DNA of 64,000 bases. Origin: Sarcocystis neurona (taxonomy: Eukaryota > Apicomplexa > Conoidasida > Eucoccidiorida > Sarcocystidae). Below the pieces are notes generated by a model. The model did not search any database. It saw nothing but the letters and a program-made list of their open reading frames with translations, and was not told where the DNA came from. The stretch is taken from NCBI GenBank assembly GCA_000727475.1, contig KL647298.1, positions 1,945,863-2,009,862 on the forward strand. The letters are read 5' to 3'. The position numbers and the translations under genes are program-made. Positions 32,482 to 45,800 of this stretch are shown piece after piece (the first letter of the stretch is position 1; every line of letters begins with the position of its first letter).

Positions 32482-35400
32482 GTGTACAGAAACACAGGCG
32501 TAGACAGGAATGAAAACAGGGAGATCCACACGTGTACAGGCAGGCGGAAAACACGCGGGCGTGCCTTCCCATACATGCAGGAAGCGGCAGCAGCGACACG
32601 TGGTGGCCGCTGGGCGGGCAGCAATACGTGGTGGCGCAGGCGGGAGCACCTCGGGGGCGGGGCGGCGGCAGCAGCCAGCACATGTGTACAGCTGCAGCAG
32701 CCACCTTCGCGACAACAGCTGCGGCAGCAGGAGTTTCCCAAAGAGCAGCTCAGCGAGCAAAGGAGACTGCCCAGGATCCAACGTCGCGAGCAACAGGAGG
32801 AGCGTCTCTGCAGCAGTGCAGCAGCAGCAGCACTACCTGGCAGTCGAGCAGCGGCAGCAGTCATCACGGGAGATCGAATGTATCCTACAGCGACCCCGGC
32901 TTCCGGCAGGCGACAGGCACCCGTGCTGTGTCGACGGTGAGGCAGATGAGAAGAACTACGTTATCACAGTCACACCTCGTGTTGTTACTCTAGCTTCACT
33001 TCCGCATTCCGGTCCTGCCAGCAGCACGCGCGTAGCTGTCTCAGCAAGATTTGCTGCCGCTGATTCCCGCCGGCAACAGCAGAAGACATCTGTGTCGGAA
33101 GAAGAAGAAACGCATTGCCCCCTTGAACGAGCCCGGAAGCTGCGGTAGCACCAGCGAAGAAGAATGCTCAAGAGAGGACTAAGAGACAAGCACCGCAGAA
33201 ACGCTCTCGCAGTTCATTTATATATGAAAAATCTGCAGCGAGCACGCTGTGAAGGACATTCTCACCGCCATTGTCGCCAGAGAAGCGGCTGCTATCCACT
33301 GGGGAGGCCGGTTGCTCCTTTGTCCGCCTTTCCACTGCTGCTGCTGTAGCTGGTGTTGCCACCTCTCACAGATGATGCCGTTGCAGCTGAAGAGCTGTCG
33401 CGGTCACTTCTCCCAGACGCTGCTGCTGCTCCTGCTGCGTAGCTGCTGGATCTTCTAGAGGGTCTCGCTGCTTCTTCTCGTGGGCCCTGCTGCTGCCGCG
33501 CTGCCGGAAGTGTCCTGTCCGTACGTCTGCAGGCGGCTAGGTACCGTCTACGGGTCCCGCGCGAACGTCAGCGGACATCGCAGCTCTGCCGGTGGCTCCT
33601 GCAGAGAGTGCGACAATTTTTTACTGCTGTTGCTGCCTCGGGGCTGTACGAGCAGCGGAGAATACCCATAGGAGAGAGAGTAACGAAAGCGAGAGACTGG
33701 CGAATCCCCGCTGCTATCTTTCCGGTGTGGGTTGCTGTGCACGGTCGCGTATGCATCTGCCGTTCTTCCCGCTTCTATTAGTGTGGAGTACAGCACAGGA
33801 ACTACCACTTTTCTGCCACACTTTTAGTAGAAATGCTCAGCAGCAGCAGCTGCGCCGCCGCTTAGTTAGAAAGAGAGAAAGTCGTGCGAATACATCGCTG
33901 CCTGCTGTGTGCATACACTGCGTGTTTGTCGCCTGCTCAGGTGTACATACACCTGAAAAGAGCCAATCGTGGAGCCGGTTCTGGGGACGGAAGTGGTTTT
34001 TACCGCGTTGTGTGTCGTTCCTGAGCTTGATGGCTGCCTTACAATAAGGCGTCCCCGAGGCCGGAGACAACTCTGGCGAATCCGGCTCGCAGAGACGGCA
34101 CAGAAGGACGGGAAAAAAGGAGGTGGCTGCTCTTTCACACAGAAGTGAGCAAGACCACAAATCAAGCGAAGCAGATGAAGTGGGCTGCGAATGTGTAGAG
34201 GAGGGGGGCGTCCCTGTCCATGTTCGACCACATCGGTCTGCTACTGGTGATAGCACTTCTCACCCGCAGAAAGAGAAGAAAACGGAAGTCATGCGGTGTC
34301 GTTGCTGGTTTTGCGGCTGCAGGCAATTGTCTTCGCCTCCCTGGCACCGCTGCCGTACCTGGCGGCTCCTTCCTATTGCTGCTTTCGCTTTCTTCTTCCC
34401 CTGCTGCGCTCCTGCTGCCACTCTTCCGGCTGCGGCGCACGTGCTGTCGCTGCTCCGGCTGCCGCGGTCCTCCGGCTGCTGCTCCTCCGGGTGCCTCGCC
34501 TCCGCATGACGCTCCGTTTCCTTCGTTTTTAGGCTGCAGCTGCAGTCGCGTGCGCTGCGCATGCGCAGATCTTGCGCGATCCTGCGCTGCTGCGCTGGCT
34601 CTGCGCAGTGTGGCTCCTACACGTATGCGGAAGGAGTGCTGCAGGAGCAGGAGCAGGAAAAAGACATGCAGCAGAGCGCAGCAACGGGTCGCAGCAGCAG
34701 CAGAAAGAGCAACAGGCGACGCAAACTTCTCCGCTGTGCCCGAGCAACCTTGCAAACATCAATAGTACGCGGTCAGCAGCTATTATTATTGGCTGGAACT
34801 ACTTCATCGCGCGGCAGTGGCCGAAATTCACCCGCCGAAGAAGCAGCCGGACTGTGGCCGTGCGCGACTTGCGTGCCCTGCCCTATTTTTTGTTGCGCGG
34901 ATCCTGTCAGACTAAAACACCGACGCTGTCTACAACTTCATCGCGCTGTGTGTCCCTTCTACCTATGGGTAGACTCGGACATTGTTGGGCAAAGAGCGTG
35001 TCTTCTGCTCCTGTTGCATCAGGTGCATTTTGTTGCCCGCTGCCACACAACGGCCGCTGCTGCCGCGACCGCTCTCTCGTGGCGCGCGTTGCGTTCCTCG
35101 ACGCGCCTCTACTTGTACATGCCTGCTGCTTTGGCTTCTAACGTTCCTCCTCTTCCTCCTTCGGCCTTTCTGTCGCTGTTTCTGCTCCTTTCCAACCTGC
35201 TGCCAGCGTGCGTATTCGTTGACTGAGCCGTCGTCAGCAGTACTCCGTCCCGCGTCCCGTAAACCCTCTGCCGTTCCTCGTTGCCGCTGCTTTTCTGTCC
35301 CCTCTTGCATCCCTCTTTAGAGCAACAGGTTTTGTTTGGCACCAGATGCAAAGGCAAGTCTCTGCCTGAGCTTCATGCGGGACGGCACAGCAAGTCTTCC

Positions 35401-36530
35401 GCTCGCCTCGATCTCCACCGGCCGCGGTTGAGACGCATATATCCGACGCCAACTTGAAGAGCGCTGCTCTTCCCGCCGCTGCTCTTTCTTAGCTGCCGTG
35501 GCCTTCTTCTGGGGGACTGCAGCTGGATCAGTGACTGGTCCGCTGCTGCTGCTTTTTCGTCAACAAGCTGCTCATCTGTGAGATGCTGTGCTGTGCGCCG
35601 CGCGGGGCTGTGGTGCTGCAGCATCAGCAACTGCGTCTTGCCTAGCCAGTCGTTTCTTCTTCAGCACTACTTTTCCTTCTTTCTCTAGCGTGTCTGGTCT
35701 TCCCGTGTTTCTTTTCTTGCAAAAGAAGGACGCAGCAGCAGCTGACGTGGTCGCCGCTGCTGCTGCGGCAGCGCTCACTTCTGAGACCTCCCGGTGAATC
35801 GGGAGTGACGGGGAGCTGGCGGTCAGCAGCAGCAACGGCAGAGCCGCAGCAGAGGCCACAGCAGCAACAGCAGCAACCGCACAAGCAGGTTTACTAAGGT
35901 GACCCTCGTTGTCAGTGACGGCTGCACGCAAAGGAGGGGAAGCCGCTCGATTATGTTGCGACTATCTGTCTGCGTGTGCGTGCGTAGCAGCAGCAATGTG
36001 TTAAAATAGCGAAGGCCCCGCGGACAGGCATTGACGCTGCTGCGCCAGTTGGAACATTGCTCCAGCAGGGAGTGCCCCTTCCCAGGCGTATGCTTGGCGG
36101 GGGACTGGCCGCTGCCGTTATTGACTGCTACCCTCTGGGACTGCGCCGTGGATTTCCTGCTGCACTTGCGAAGCCGCGCGGCGGCAGCTCGCCTAGTGCT
36201 GGAGCACCTGTTCTGGGAGACAATGAGGCAGTTGCTACCACGAGTTGCAGCTTTTACAGTTTTCTGTTTAAGGCGGCACTGCAGTTCTTTTGCTGCTGGG
36301 GACGCTTAGCGCCGTGGAGTTGCTGCTCTCCTACTTCCCCTCGTATTTTTTGTGCTGCTGCCGCTAGTGAGAGTGCTGCGGGACTTCCTACAGCAGCTCG
36401 CGGCTGCTGCTAGGGCAGCAGTTGTTTACTTTATTGTTACCGGGAGTGCTGCTGCAGCGTCTACAGGGCTCGTAGGACGACTCCAGCGCCACTTAGAAGA
36501 GTTGCTTCTTCTCGCGTGATCACACCCATG
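32482..36530 (+). CDS. Putative membrane-protein gene(s), exon structure unresolved
   Basis: A series of plus-strand open frames with ordinary or hydrophobic composition, none assigned. One ends at a GTGAGG donor after GFRQATGTRAVST (about 32936). A stop-free frame without ATG at 33443-33781 reads SQLCRWLLQRVRQFFTAVAA, then YEQRRIPIGERVTKARDW. A hydrophobic frame at 34320-34532 begins AIVFASLAPLPYLAAPSYC. A 222-codon frame at 34561-35226 holds a Cys/His segment and then two hydrophobic stretches. Frames near 36030-36520 include VAALLLPLVFFVLLPLVRVL. Minus-strand frames overlap much of this, notably 35931-35572. These may be one multi-pass protein or two genes. The Cys/His segment has spacing reminiscent of a DHHC-type domain but lacks the DHHC residues. 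Confidence 0.3.
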
Positions 36531-36858
36531 CAGTGACGTGTCTGCGTCTTCTGACAGCAATCGCGACCGTCGTCAAGTTTGCTATCGCTGCCCTGTTGCT
36601 TCAAACCAACCCGTGCTGTTGCCTGCTGCTGCTGCTGCTCCTGCTGCTGCTGCTCGTGCTGCTGCTGCTACTTGCACTAGTCGGTGCCACGTTTTGTAGA
36701 CTGTTAGCCTTTCCTACCACGGGCTTGGCTGCTGAGCAGCAGCTGCCTTCGGATTTCTCTCTGCTCTCATCGCCGCAGCCCTACTACTACTATAGCAGCA
36801 ACAGCACGTCGTCCTCTCGAGCCGCGCGTCCTCCGTCAGTTGCAGCAGCGTTTTCAAA
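36531..36858 (+). other. 5' flank/leader of the V-ATPase gene
   Basis: CTG-rich DNA immediately upstream of the V-ATPase start. A frame here (36533-36907) reads a poly-Leu tract and runs through the first V-ATPase exon in a different frame. It is treated as leader sequence. No promoter element is recognised. Confidence 0.4.
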
Positions 36859-39800
36859 ATGGGAATCTTCCGGTCCGAGGTATGTGGTGGGCGGCCCCTG
36901 TGGTTGACACGCTGCTGCGCGGCTTTGAAGCGTGTGCATGCGCTTCACACTCTCTGCCGCTCCTCTGTTCTTAGCGAGAAGGCGTTGCTGATGCTGGGTG
37001 CTGGCGACGCTCGGTTTGTCGAGAAGCTGGTGCCACTTTTGGACTGCTGCTTTCTGCTCTTCTACAGCACTTGCTGCTGATGAAGCGTCGCTGCTGTTCC
37101 TCGACTGCTGTAGCTGTGCCGCTGCTGGTGGAGCGCTGAAAGGTTACTCGTGTTGCCGTCCTGCGGCTCTTCGTTCCGGTGGACCGGCTGTACAACGACG
37201 TTGTTGCTCCACCCATTCTCTCTGTCACGCATTCTTCGTACAAAGACTACCCCAGGATCATCTTCTGCTTGTCTGCTGTGCTGCGGCTTCCGTGCAGCCG
37301 GTCCCGTGTCACTGCTGCTGTCCGCTGCTGCTTGGTCTGCTGGGGTCAGCTGCTGCGTATCCTGTGTTGCCGCCACAGCCAGCTGCTGCTTGTCTTGTGC
37401 TGCTGCAGCTGCTGTTGCGATCTGCTGCTGCTTCACCTGAGTTGCTGTTGTGATCAGCTGCTCCGTGTCCTGTGGTGCTGCTGCTATCAGCCGCCTCTTG
37501 TTGTCGTGTGCTTCTGCTGCGGTTCGCTGCCGTGTGTCTCCTGTGCTGCTGCTGCTGCTGCCGTCTGCTGCCGCTTGTCCTGTGAAGTTGCTGCTGCCAC
37601 TGCTGCGGCCCTTGGGTTTCTCTGCGTCGAGATCCAGCTGCCGCTGTTGGCGCTCTGTGCCTGCATGCTGTGCTGCAAGGAGCTCTCGTGCTGCTGCTGC
37701 TGTTGCTGCTGCTGCTGCCCGAGATTCCCATACGCCGCTGTGATTTCTCTGTGGGGCGCCGCGCTGCTGCTGTGTGTGTGTCTGTGTGTTGCAGCCCATG
37801 AGCAAAGGCACGCTGGTGCTGCCCAGCGAGGGAGCGCGGGACTTCCTCGAGATGATAGCCTCGCATGCACTTGTGCAGTTTGTAGATGTGAGTGATACAT
37901 TCCTCAGCCTTCTCGTCTTGTTGCGTTCCTCCTCTCCTCACGTGTTCTGCGTCTTCTTCGTTGTGTGTCGTCTCACGCACCCCTGGGTCGTGCTCTGGGG
38001 CTGCTGCTGCGCGGCACCGTCCTGCGCCCTGCTGTTCCTGCTGCTGCTGCTGCTGGCACCGCCCTCCTGGCACGCTGCGGCAGCACTTTTCTCCCCCACG
38101 CGGGTGTCTCTCCCGGGGGAGGAAAAGTGCGCCTGTGGGGCAGCAGCAGTGACCCCGCTGCTGCTGCCTCGGAATACCGCGTCTCTTTGCGATGGTGTAA
38201 TTTCCCCGCATATTATTCGGCCTCGGTTCTATCGACGCCCAAGCACCCCACACTTCGTGTTCACTGCCATCCGCTAGACACTTGCGTATGCATTGCTGTC
38301 AGATGTACACTTGCATATGTATTGCTGTCAGGTATACACTTGCGTATATGTTGCTTTCAGGTATATACTTTCTTGTGCAGGTGTACCTATCATGTGTACC
38401 CAGCTGTACCTCTACGCGTCCGTCCACACGTGCGTTTGTCCATATATACGTGTTGCCGTGTATGCAAGTACTCGTATATGTAATATATACATATATGTAA
38501 ATATGTGGATATACTGCATACAAGTATGTATGCGTGTATGTAGTATATATATGTGTGGGCACAAATACCTGTGTGTGTGCATGTAAACGTGTGTGCGTAT
38601 GTGTATACATTCGCCGCCATACATACACGACGATACGTAAAGTATAGATGTATATATATGCATGCAGTACATACAAATGTAATATATATGTATATATACG
38701 TGCAGAGAGACTGCAGAGACATACATACACATGCACCTACGTAACCAGGCACCTGCGTAGGCGTGCTTGTGTGGGTGGGTGAGGAGGTGTGGAAGTTCCG
38801 GCAGGTTCGACTCTGCTGCAGTTTCTCCGCACGCTGGTAGGTGGTCGTGCTGCTGCTGCTGCAACGTATGCCGCGCGTCTTCTTGTGCGTGAAAAGTGTC
38901 GTCTGCGTGCGGTTCTACGACGTCGGCGGGCCGAGTCCTACGTATGGGAGGAACTTCTTTGATAAGCTGCCTTTGATGTCCCCTCCCTCAGTTGCGCCAC
39001 CGCAGCAGCCTGCGGCAGGGAGCGGCCGCCGTTTCTGTGCGGCGAATACGGGAAGGACGGGCGTCTGATCTCTACATATGTATATACATATATATGTGAA
39101 TGCACGTGTACACATCCGCGCATGTACATATATACATATAGACACACATTTAAGGTAGCTATGTTATACATACATGTGTTTCTACCTTGTATTCAGCATA
39201 TATATGTCTACACATAGATACTTACACATATATATAGGTAGGTGTACATTTCGGCGCATGTTAACATCCATTGGTAGGTGTACACATCCACCCCTGTATA
39301 TATATGCATATATGTGTATATATCCATTCAACGGGGGCTGCTTTATATATGTATATGTATGTATGTATTTACGTTGTATTTGACTGAGCTTGATTGTTTT
39401 ACTGTCCCTTCGATATGCGGATATTGTCTCTGCAAATATATCCTGCGATGTGGCACGCAGGCGCGGGCATGCGCAGCAGTTTCGGGGGTGCAAGCAGACA
39501 CTGCATATGGTGCGTCCTGGGCGCGCAGCCGGCTGTCACCGGGTGTACGTACACCGTAGGGAAACGTGTTTTCGGGCGATGTGCGGTGTGGGGTGGACGC
39601 GCTGCGGTTGCAGATGAACGCTCAAACGTTGCACCGGCGTTACAAGCGCTACGTGCAGCGACTGGAGGAAATGGAGAGAATTCTTCGATTTCTTTACGCG
39701 CAGATAGAGCAGCATGCAGCAGCAGCAAAGGAGGCCGTTGCTGCTGCGTCGGGTGACTCGCGACGTTTCGCTTCCTTCTCGTGGTCTGTGGAGGACAGCA

Positions 39801-42800
39801 GCGAGTGCTCTTCTTCGGACGCGGAAGATGACCCCCGCGTTGCAGGAAACGAAGAAGACGCAGTCGCGTTGCATTTTCTCTCTTCCTCTCAACAACAGCC
39901 GCTGCAGCAGCAGCTGCTCCCGCGCCTGCTCTTGTGGGGCACGGGCAGCGCTGGGAGACACAACTCAGACGGCACGGGAGGGGATACCTCTTCTGGAGAC
40001 GGTGCCGCTGCTGCTGCTGTCGCGCCTCCTTCTCGTTACGGTGCAGCGGCTCCAGGCCGCTCGCAGGGCAGACCAGAAGGCAGTCGGGAGCAGCGCAGTC
40101 TGCACGTGTTCGACGCCGGGGATCGCAGCAGCAGCAGTCGCAGCAGCAGCCGCAGCAGCGCATGCAGTGGCAGTCGCAATACGCGTCTCCGTCGCACTGC
40201 TGCTGCCGACCCTACACGCAGCAACGGAGGAGGGGGCTCAGCAGAAGACGACGGCGGTGTGTTTGCTGCCGTGCAGCAGGAGCCGCATGCAGCAGCGGCA
40301 GCACACCGCAGCGACCGAGAGCCGCGGCGGTCTTTGCGTCTGCCTCGCAGCCGACCTCCCGTCTTTCAGCTCGACCGCGTCGAGGAGGCGCTCAACAAGT
40401 TGTACACCCAGTTTGTTCGTTTCTCCCAAAATAACGACGACCTCCTCAGACAGAGAGATGCTGCAGTAGGCCCCCACCACTTCTACATGCATATATCAAT
40501 GCGTATATACGTGGAGAAAGGTGGGACAATATTTGCACCTGTCGCACACGCATTGAAACGGGCGCTGACCGTCTGCTTCCCTCACACACAGGACCCCCGC
40601 GTCAACAGCGCATACGTATCCTCATGCATATGTATATGTGTTATTTGCGTATATAAGCATGGGGAGTGTTACAAGTATATACGTAGACATATAAATATAT
40701 ATACACGTGTGGAGAAGGATGATACCACATGCACGCTTAGGAAAGGGCAACGCCCTTCTGCTTTCCTCACACACAGGAAGCCAAATCACGTATCTGCATG
40801 CATATGTATGTAGACAGCTGGAGTTTCACGAGTATATACGCATATCCATGTATATATATATGTACAGGCATGTGGAGGAGAACAATTTCCGTCTGATGTC
40901 TGCCAGATGAGCGGACGCGCTCTCCGTATGTTTGTCTCATAAAGAGAAGCGAGCCGTGGATACTCGACCTGCACACAAACACATGCGCGGGCGTCCTTCA
41001 TGGCAGGTGGTGGTACAGCGGAGAACAAGTCCTCGTGAAGGCAGGTGTTAACAGCGGGCCACCACGCAGGGCTCCCGGATATTTATATGCATACAAGTAT
41101 CGATGTAGGTAGGTAGACAAGGACTTGGGGATTTATTGACATACCACTCGAATACATGCAGGCGCAGGGCAGACGCGTAGTACTTATAGACCGGTCGTCG
41201 TTCTGTATCTATGCCTTGCGTACACGTGTGTGTGTGTGTGGACCCCCACTACGGGCGATTTTTTTCACGTCTCCTAAACCCAGGGCACACACGGACAGGG
41301 AGAGAGGCAGCCACTACGNNNNNNNNNNNNNNNNNNNNNNNNNNNNNNNNNNNNNNNNNNNNNNNNNNNNNNNNNNNNNNNNNNNNNNNNNNNNNNNNNN
41401 NNNNNNNNNNNNNNNNNNNNNNNNNNNNNNNNNNNNNNNNNNNNNNNNNNNNNNNNNNNNNNNNNNNNNNNNNNNNNNNNNNNNNNNNNNNNNNNNNNNN
41501 NNNNNNNNNNNNNNNNNNNNNNNNNNNNNNNNNNNNNNNNNNNNNNNNNNNNNNNNNNNNNNNNNNNNNNNNNNNNNNNNNNNNNNNNNNNNNNNNNNNN
41601 NNNNNNNNNNNNNNNNNNNNNNNNNNNNNNNNNNNNNNNNNNNNNNNNNNNNNNNNNNNNNNNNNNNNNNNNNNNNNNNNNNNNNNNNNNNNNNNNNNNN
41701 NNNNNNNNNNNNNNNNNNNNNNNNNNNNNNNNNNNNNNNNNNNNNNNNNNNNNNNNNNNNNGGGAGAGAGGCAGCCACTACGGCCTCCTTGTCTATACAC
41801 GTATATATATATATATGTCAACACACTAAATATATGTATAAGTACATATGAACACACACACACACACATACACACACACGTACACACATACGGGTACACG
41901 TAGTTAGCTGCGTCTCGAGATATGACCGCCTGTGTGCCTCACACGCATAGCACGACGCTGCGCGCATGTTCGTCCCCTTGTCGTAGGCGAGGGTTACGTA
42001 GAAGAAGTGTTTGTTTGCCTTCCCTTCGGCGACATTTTTTTATTGTTCTCGTAGTGGTCTCACCAAGCGTCTTCTCTCTACATAGATCTCGGCCGCGGAG
42101 GAGATGAAGCAGCTGCGCTGCTTGACGTTCCTGCGCCGCTCCCGTTGGGGGGTCCGCAGCAGCCTTTTCTCTTCTGCGCCGCCGCGTGTGTGTCTCGCAC
42201 ATCAAGGCAAATGTAGTTCTTCTTCGCTGACCGCTGCTGGATTTTAATGTGACGCGCAAGAGGGTGTACCTACGCAGAGAGTCCTTTTTCTAGGGTTGTC
42301 CACATGTACATACGCCTGTGCGTGCCAACGCGTATACATCTCTTTCCGTCTATGTTCAGACGTACTCACGTGTATATTTGTGTACGTATGTATGTGGCGC
42401 GGGGGAGGGGGATGTATGCATACATATATGTATACATGTGTATGTGTGTATGTATGTGGCGCGGTGGCGGTCGCACAGAAGAAGAATATGTTGCGAGTGA
42501 CTTCTTGTCTTTAGCGGCAGATGGTAGAGAAGTGGCTTTGCATGCGATAGTTGCGCCTTCCCGCAGGTTGAGGAATGCAGCCTGCTGCTGCTGGCGGCGC
42601 AGCAGCTGCAGCCTACGTCTCCTGCTGCTGACGACGGCGCTGTGTATGACTCGACGGCTACGGCAGCATCAGGCCGGTTCGGCAGCAAAGCGCTACTGCG
42701 CTCCTCGGACGGGTGAGTTCCCCATCATCCAACCCAACAAGCCGCCTCTCGTCCAGGACAGTTACAGTTTGCGGCTGAGAATTGCTGCTGCCGCTGCTGT

Positions 42801-45800
42801 TGCTGACACTAGCTGCTGTGGCTGATACTTGCTGCTGTTGCTGACACTTGCTCCTGCTGCCGCCAGTTGCCGCAGCTGTTGCTGACAGTCGCTGCTGCTG
42901 CTGCTGACAGCTGCTGCTGACAGCTGCTCATGCTGTTGCTGACATTTGCTGCTGTTGCTGGCATTTGCTGCTGCTGGTTGCTGCTGCTGTGGGGGGGGGG
43001 GACAGGCCGAGGCCGTTGCTGCAGCTGCGCGCACATGGCGCAGTTTCAGGGCGTCGAGTGCCGCTCGTGGTGCGCGTCTGCCGGGAACCACTTGCCGCCG
43101 CAGCTGCTGCGCTGCTGCTTCCGCTGCGGGGAAGCGGCTGCCGTTGTCCCTGCGCTGTCCAGGCGGTGTCGCTGGTGCGGAGCTGCGGTGGAGTGGGCAG
43201 TGGAGGCCTGTTGCTGCTGCTGTAAAGCGCGCGGTGGCTGCTGTTGTAACGGCGCTGCTGCTGCAGCTTCTCGCCGTCGCTGCTGCGCGGTGTTGCGCCC
43301 GTGGTCGTTGTCCACGTGGGACGCTCCACTGGCTGGGCAACCTGCTGCTGCTGCTGCTGCACTGCTACTCCTGGCCTTGCTCACCCGGTTTGACTGTTGA
43401 CACGAGGCAATGCTGCTGCTGCTGCTGCGACTGTGCCGGCTCACGGGGGCTGCTGCCTACGTTCTGTGACTCTCATGCAGCGGCGCACTACTGCTCTGTC
43501 TTCCGCGGCCTAATATCTTACTCTACAGATATACGTAGAGAGAGAATTTATATGTCGCTGCGTATAATCTATCTGTAGACGCACGCCTCTGCGTCTTCCA
43601 TACCTGTGTGTACCAAGTAACAACCTGATTTGAAAGAATACCTTCACAAACGTCTCACCTTCGTAAACAAATCTACGCAGCGGCAACTCTAAATACTGCG
43701 CCTTGCTGGCCTGCCAGGGCGGCTTCAACTGCAGCTGCTCCGCGCAGGACTTCTCTTGGGGGGCGTCTTGCCTTCCTGCAGATGCCCCCAGCAGTCCTTC
43801 CATGCCTCCTTGTGTTACTACTTCTGTTGACAGACTCGCCGTGGTCTTTTGCAGGTCGCTACCGCCGTAAACACCTGCAGGGTGGGTTTGCTCACCGTCT
43901 CGTCTCGCCGTTCGACCGCGATTGTGTCTCCTGTCTCGTTTCGTCCCCCCTCCATTTCTGTCTGTCTCTTCCCGTGGCCGAACACTTGGCCCCCTGTGTC
44001 TCTCGCTCTGCAGGGCTCTTCTCCAGTCTGCGTGTTTTGTTGGTGCTGTGCTGCGCGCTGCGATGCAGCTCGTCGCTGCTTGCTGCTGCTGCTCCAGACG
44101 GTGTGGGGTCTGCGGGGGGGGGCCGCAGGCGGCGCCAGTTCCCCCAACGGGCCGCTGCCGACGACGCCTTCGGCGAGTGTGTCGCGGTCGAAATTCGGAC
44201 GATGGCTTTCTCGTCGGTTGCCGGCGTTCTTCGCAGTGTTGATCAGGTGCGCGCGGGCACCGTCTCCCCTAGACGAAACACAGTGTCACAGCGATTAAAG
44301 AGACGTCGACAGAAAGCACGTAAAAGTGGCTTCTACCGCGACGGAGGAACTCGCTTTCCTCGCCGGGTGGTGCAGCTTCTCTGAGAAAAGGCCTCTCCTT
44401 GGAACGCCCCCGGGACTGCGGCGCGCCCACGGGCTCTGTGTTTCTCCATCCCACTTTTCTGTGCCAACTCTTCCCTATTCGTACCTCCCCTCCAACCGGC
44501 TCCTCTCCGTGTTGCGTCTCTCCTGCTGCTTCTCCTCTGCACGTCTCCTGCGCCGCCATTTGTCCTCCCCGAAGGTCGAGTCGCTGCTCGTCTATCTGTG
44601 GTTCTACACACCGGTGCGCCGGCGTGTGGCCGGAGGTCTACGAGGATATAGAGTTGAGTCCATTTACGAGTGGCCGTGCGCCAGCGTTGCAGATTTGGTC
44701 AGCAGCGCGACTTCTAGCCACCCACCTGCGCGTCACGAACGTGACTTCGTTGGGGCAACGATCACGAAGAGTCCTATTCCTTTGCATGCGTGCGAGTCTG
44801 CGAATCTGCCTAGACCGAGCACGACGAAGACACACACGTAGATCCTTCCGTTTCGACAGGACGAAGAAGTCCGCCGAACGTGAGACACACGCGAGTAGAT
44901 ATCTCCTTCTCAACAGGACGAAGAAATCCGCTCGCGGTTGACCCTGACCCCCATGAGTATCTACACAGAGAAGGCCAAAAACACAGGCGTACGCACGTGT
45001 GTGTACCGCGGTATAATTCATGCGCGCGTCCCTACGTATATTTATAGACATGTGCGCTCGTCGTCGTGGGGAGGGGGAAAAGGTACAGCAGTGGAAGATG
45101 GAGGCTCCTGTGCCCGTCGTGTACGTTGCATGTGGACAAGAGACAAGTGGTCAAAGTTGTGCTGGACTGTATATATCTATTTGCTTCTCTCTGCGTAGGT
45201 GTGTGTGTGTGTGTGTATCGACCGACGTGCAGCTGCATGCGTCCGTGCATCTGTTTTCTATCTCTATATTTCTATCCGTGTCTCTCTCTCTATATATATG
45301 TACGTCTACCTCTATATGTACCTGTATCAGTAAGTGGATCTATACACGTATATATGTATATATGTATGCATGCGTGTGTCAAGGACATGCACACGTATAC
45401 ATGTGCTTTCATGTATATGTGTGTTTTTACATATTCGCGTGCGCATGCGGGAGCGACGTGCAAGGGTACGCGGGCATGTCTGGAGGCGTCTTCGTTATTG
45501 CGAGAGGTCGAGCCGCCGCGTGTCTGCAGGCCTATGCGACGCGTGACCGCTTGCCGATGTCTGTGCGTGTCTTTCATACGCTTGCAACCCGTGGCCACGT
45601 GTGCTGCTCCATCTTCCTCGAGGCCGCCCTGCGGCTCATGTGGAGGCGGGTGTATACCTAGTACGGGGAGGCGGAGCTGGCGCCGAGTGACGCGATCTGC
45701 ATGTATGATAAGAGGCCGCCCCGTAGCTAGCTGCAGCCACACACGTCATGTATGGCTGTGTGTGGACACCGCGCCTAGCTATGGCGGGTATATTTTCCCT

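Larger units (their letters stand above)
40466..42566 (+). other. Intron 3 of V-ATPase subunit a, with assembly gap
   Basis: Donor GCTGCA|GTAGGC, acceptor CCCGCAG|GTTGAG. It contains a degenerate minisatellite (40511-40885), the run of Ns at 41319-41761 and CA/GT simple sequence around 41840-41890 and 42380-42470. Confidence 0.85.

Noticed and set aside
31872..32867. 331-codon minus-strand frame
   Set aside because: Half is translated TATA/CGTA simple sequence and the rest Cys/Leu/Arg triplet shadow; the plus strand is more coding-like.
33372..33724. Two-exon join across 33438/33533
   Set aside because: Splice-site dinucleotides exist, but the phases of the two attractive frames do not match when joined, so no junction is claimed.
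37309..38253. 314-codon minus-strand frame
   Set aside because: It overlaps V-ATPase exon 2 in antisense and is Gln/Ser repeat translation of an intronic triplet tract.
39399..40163. 254-codon minus-strand frame
   Set aside because: Antisense to V-ATPase exon 3, where the plus strand reads the conserved [19 protein letters not shown] helix.
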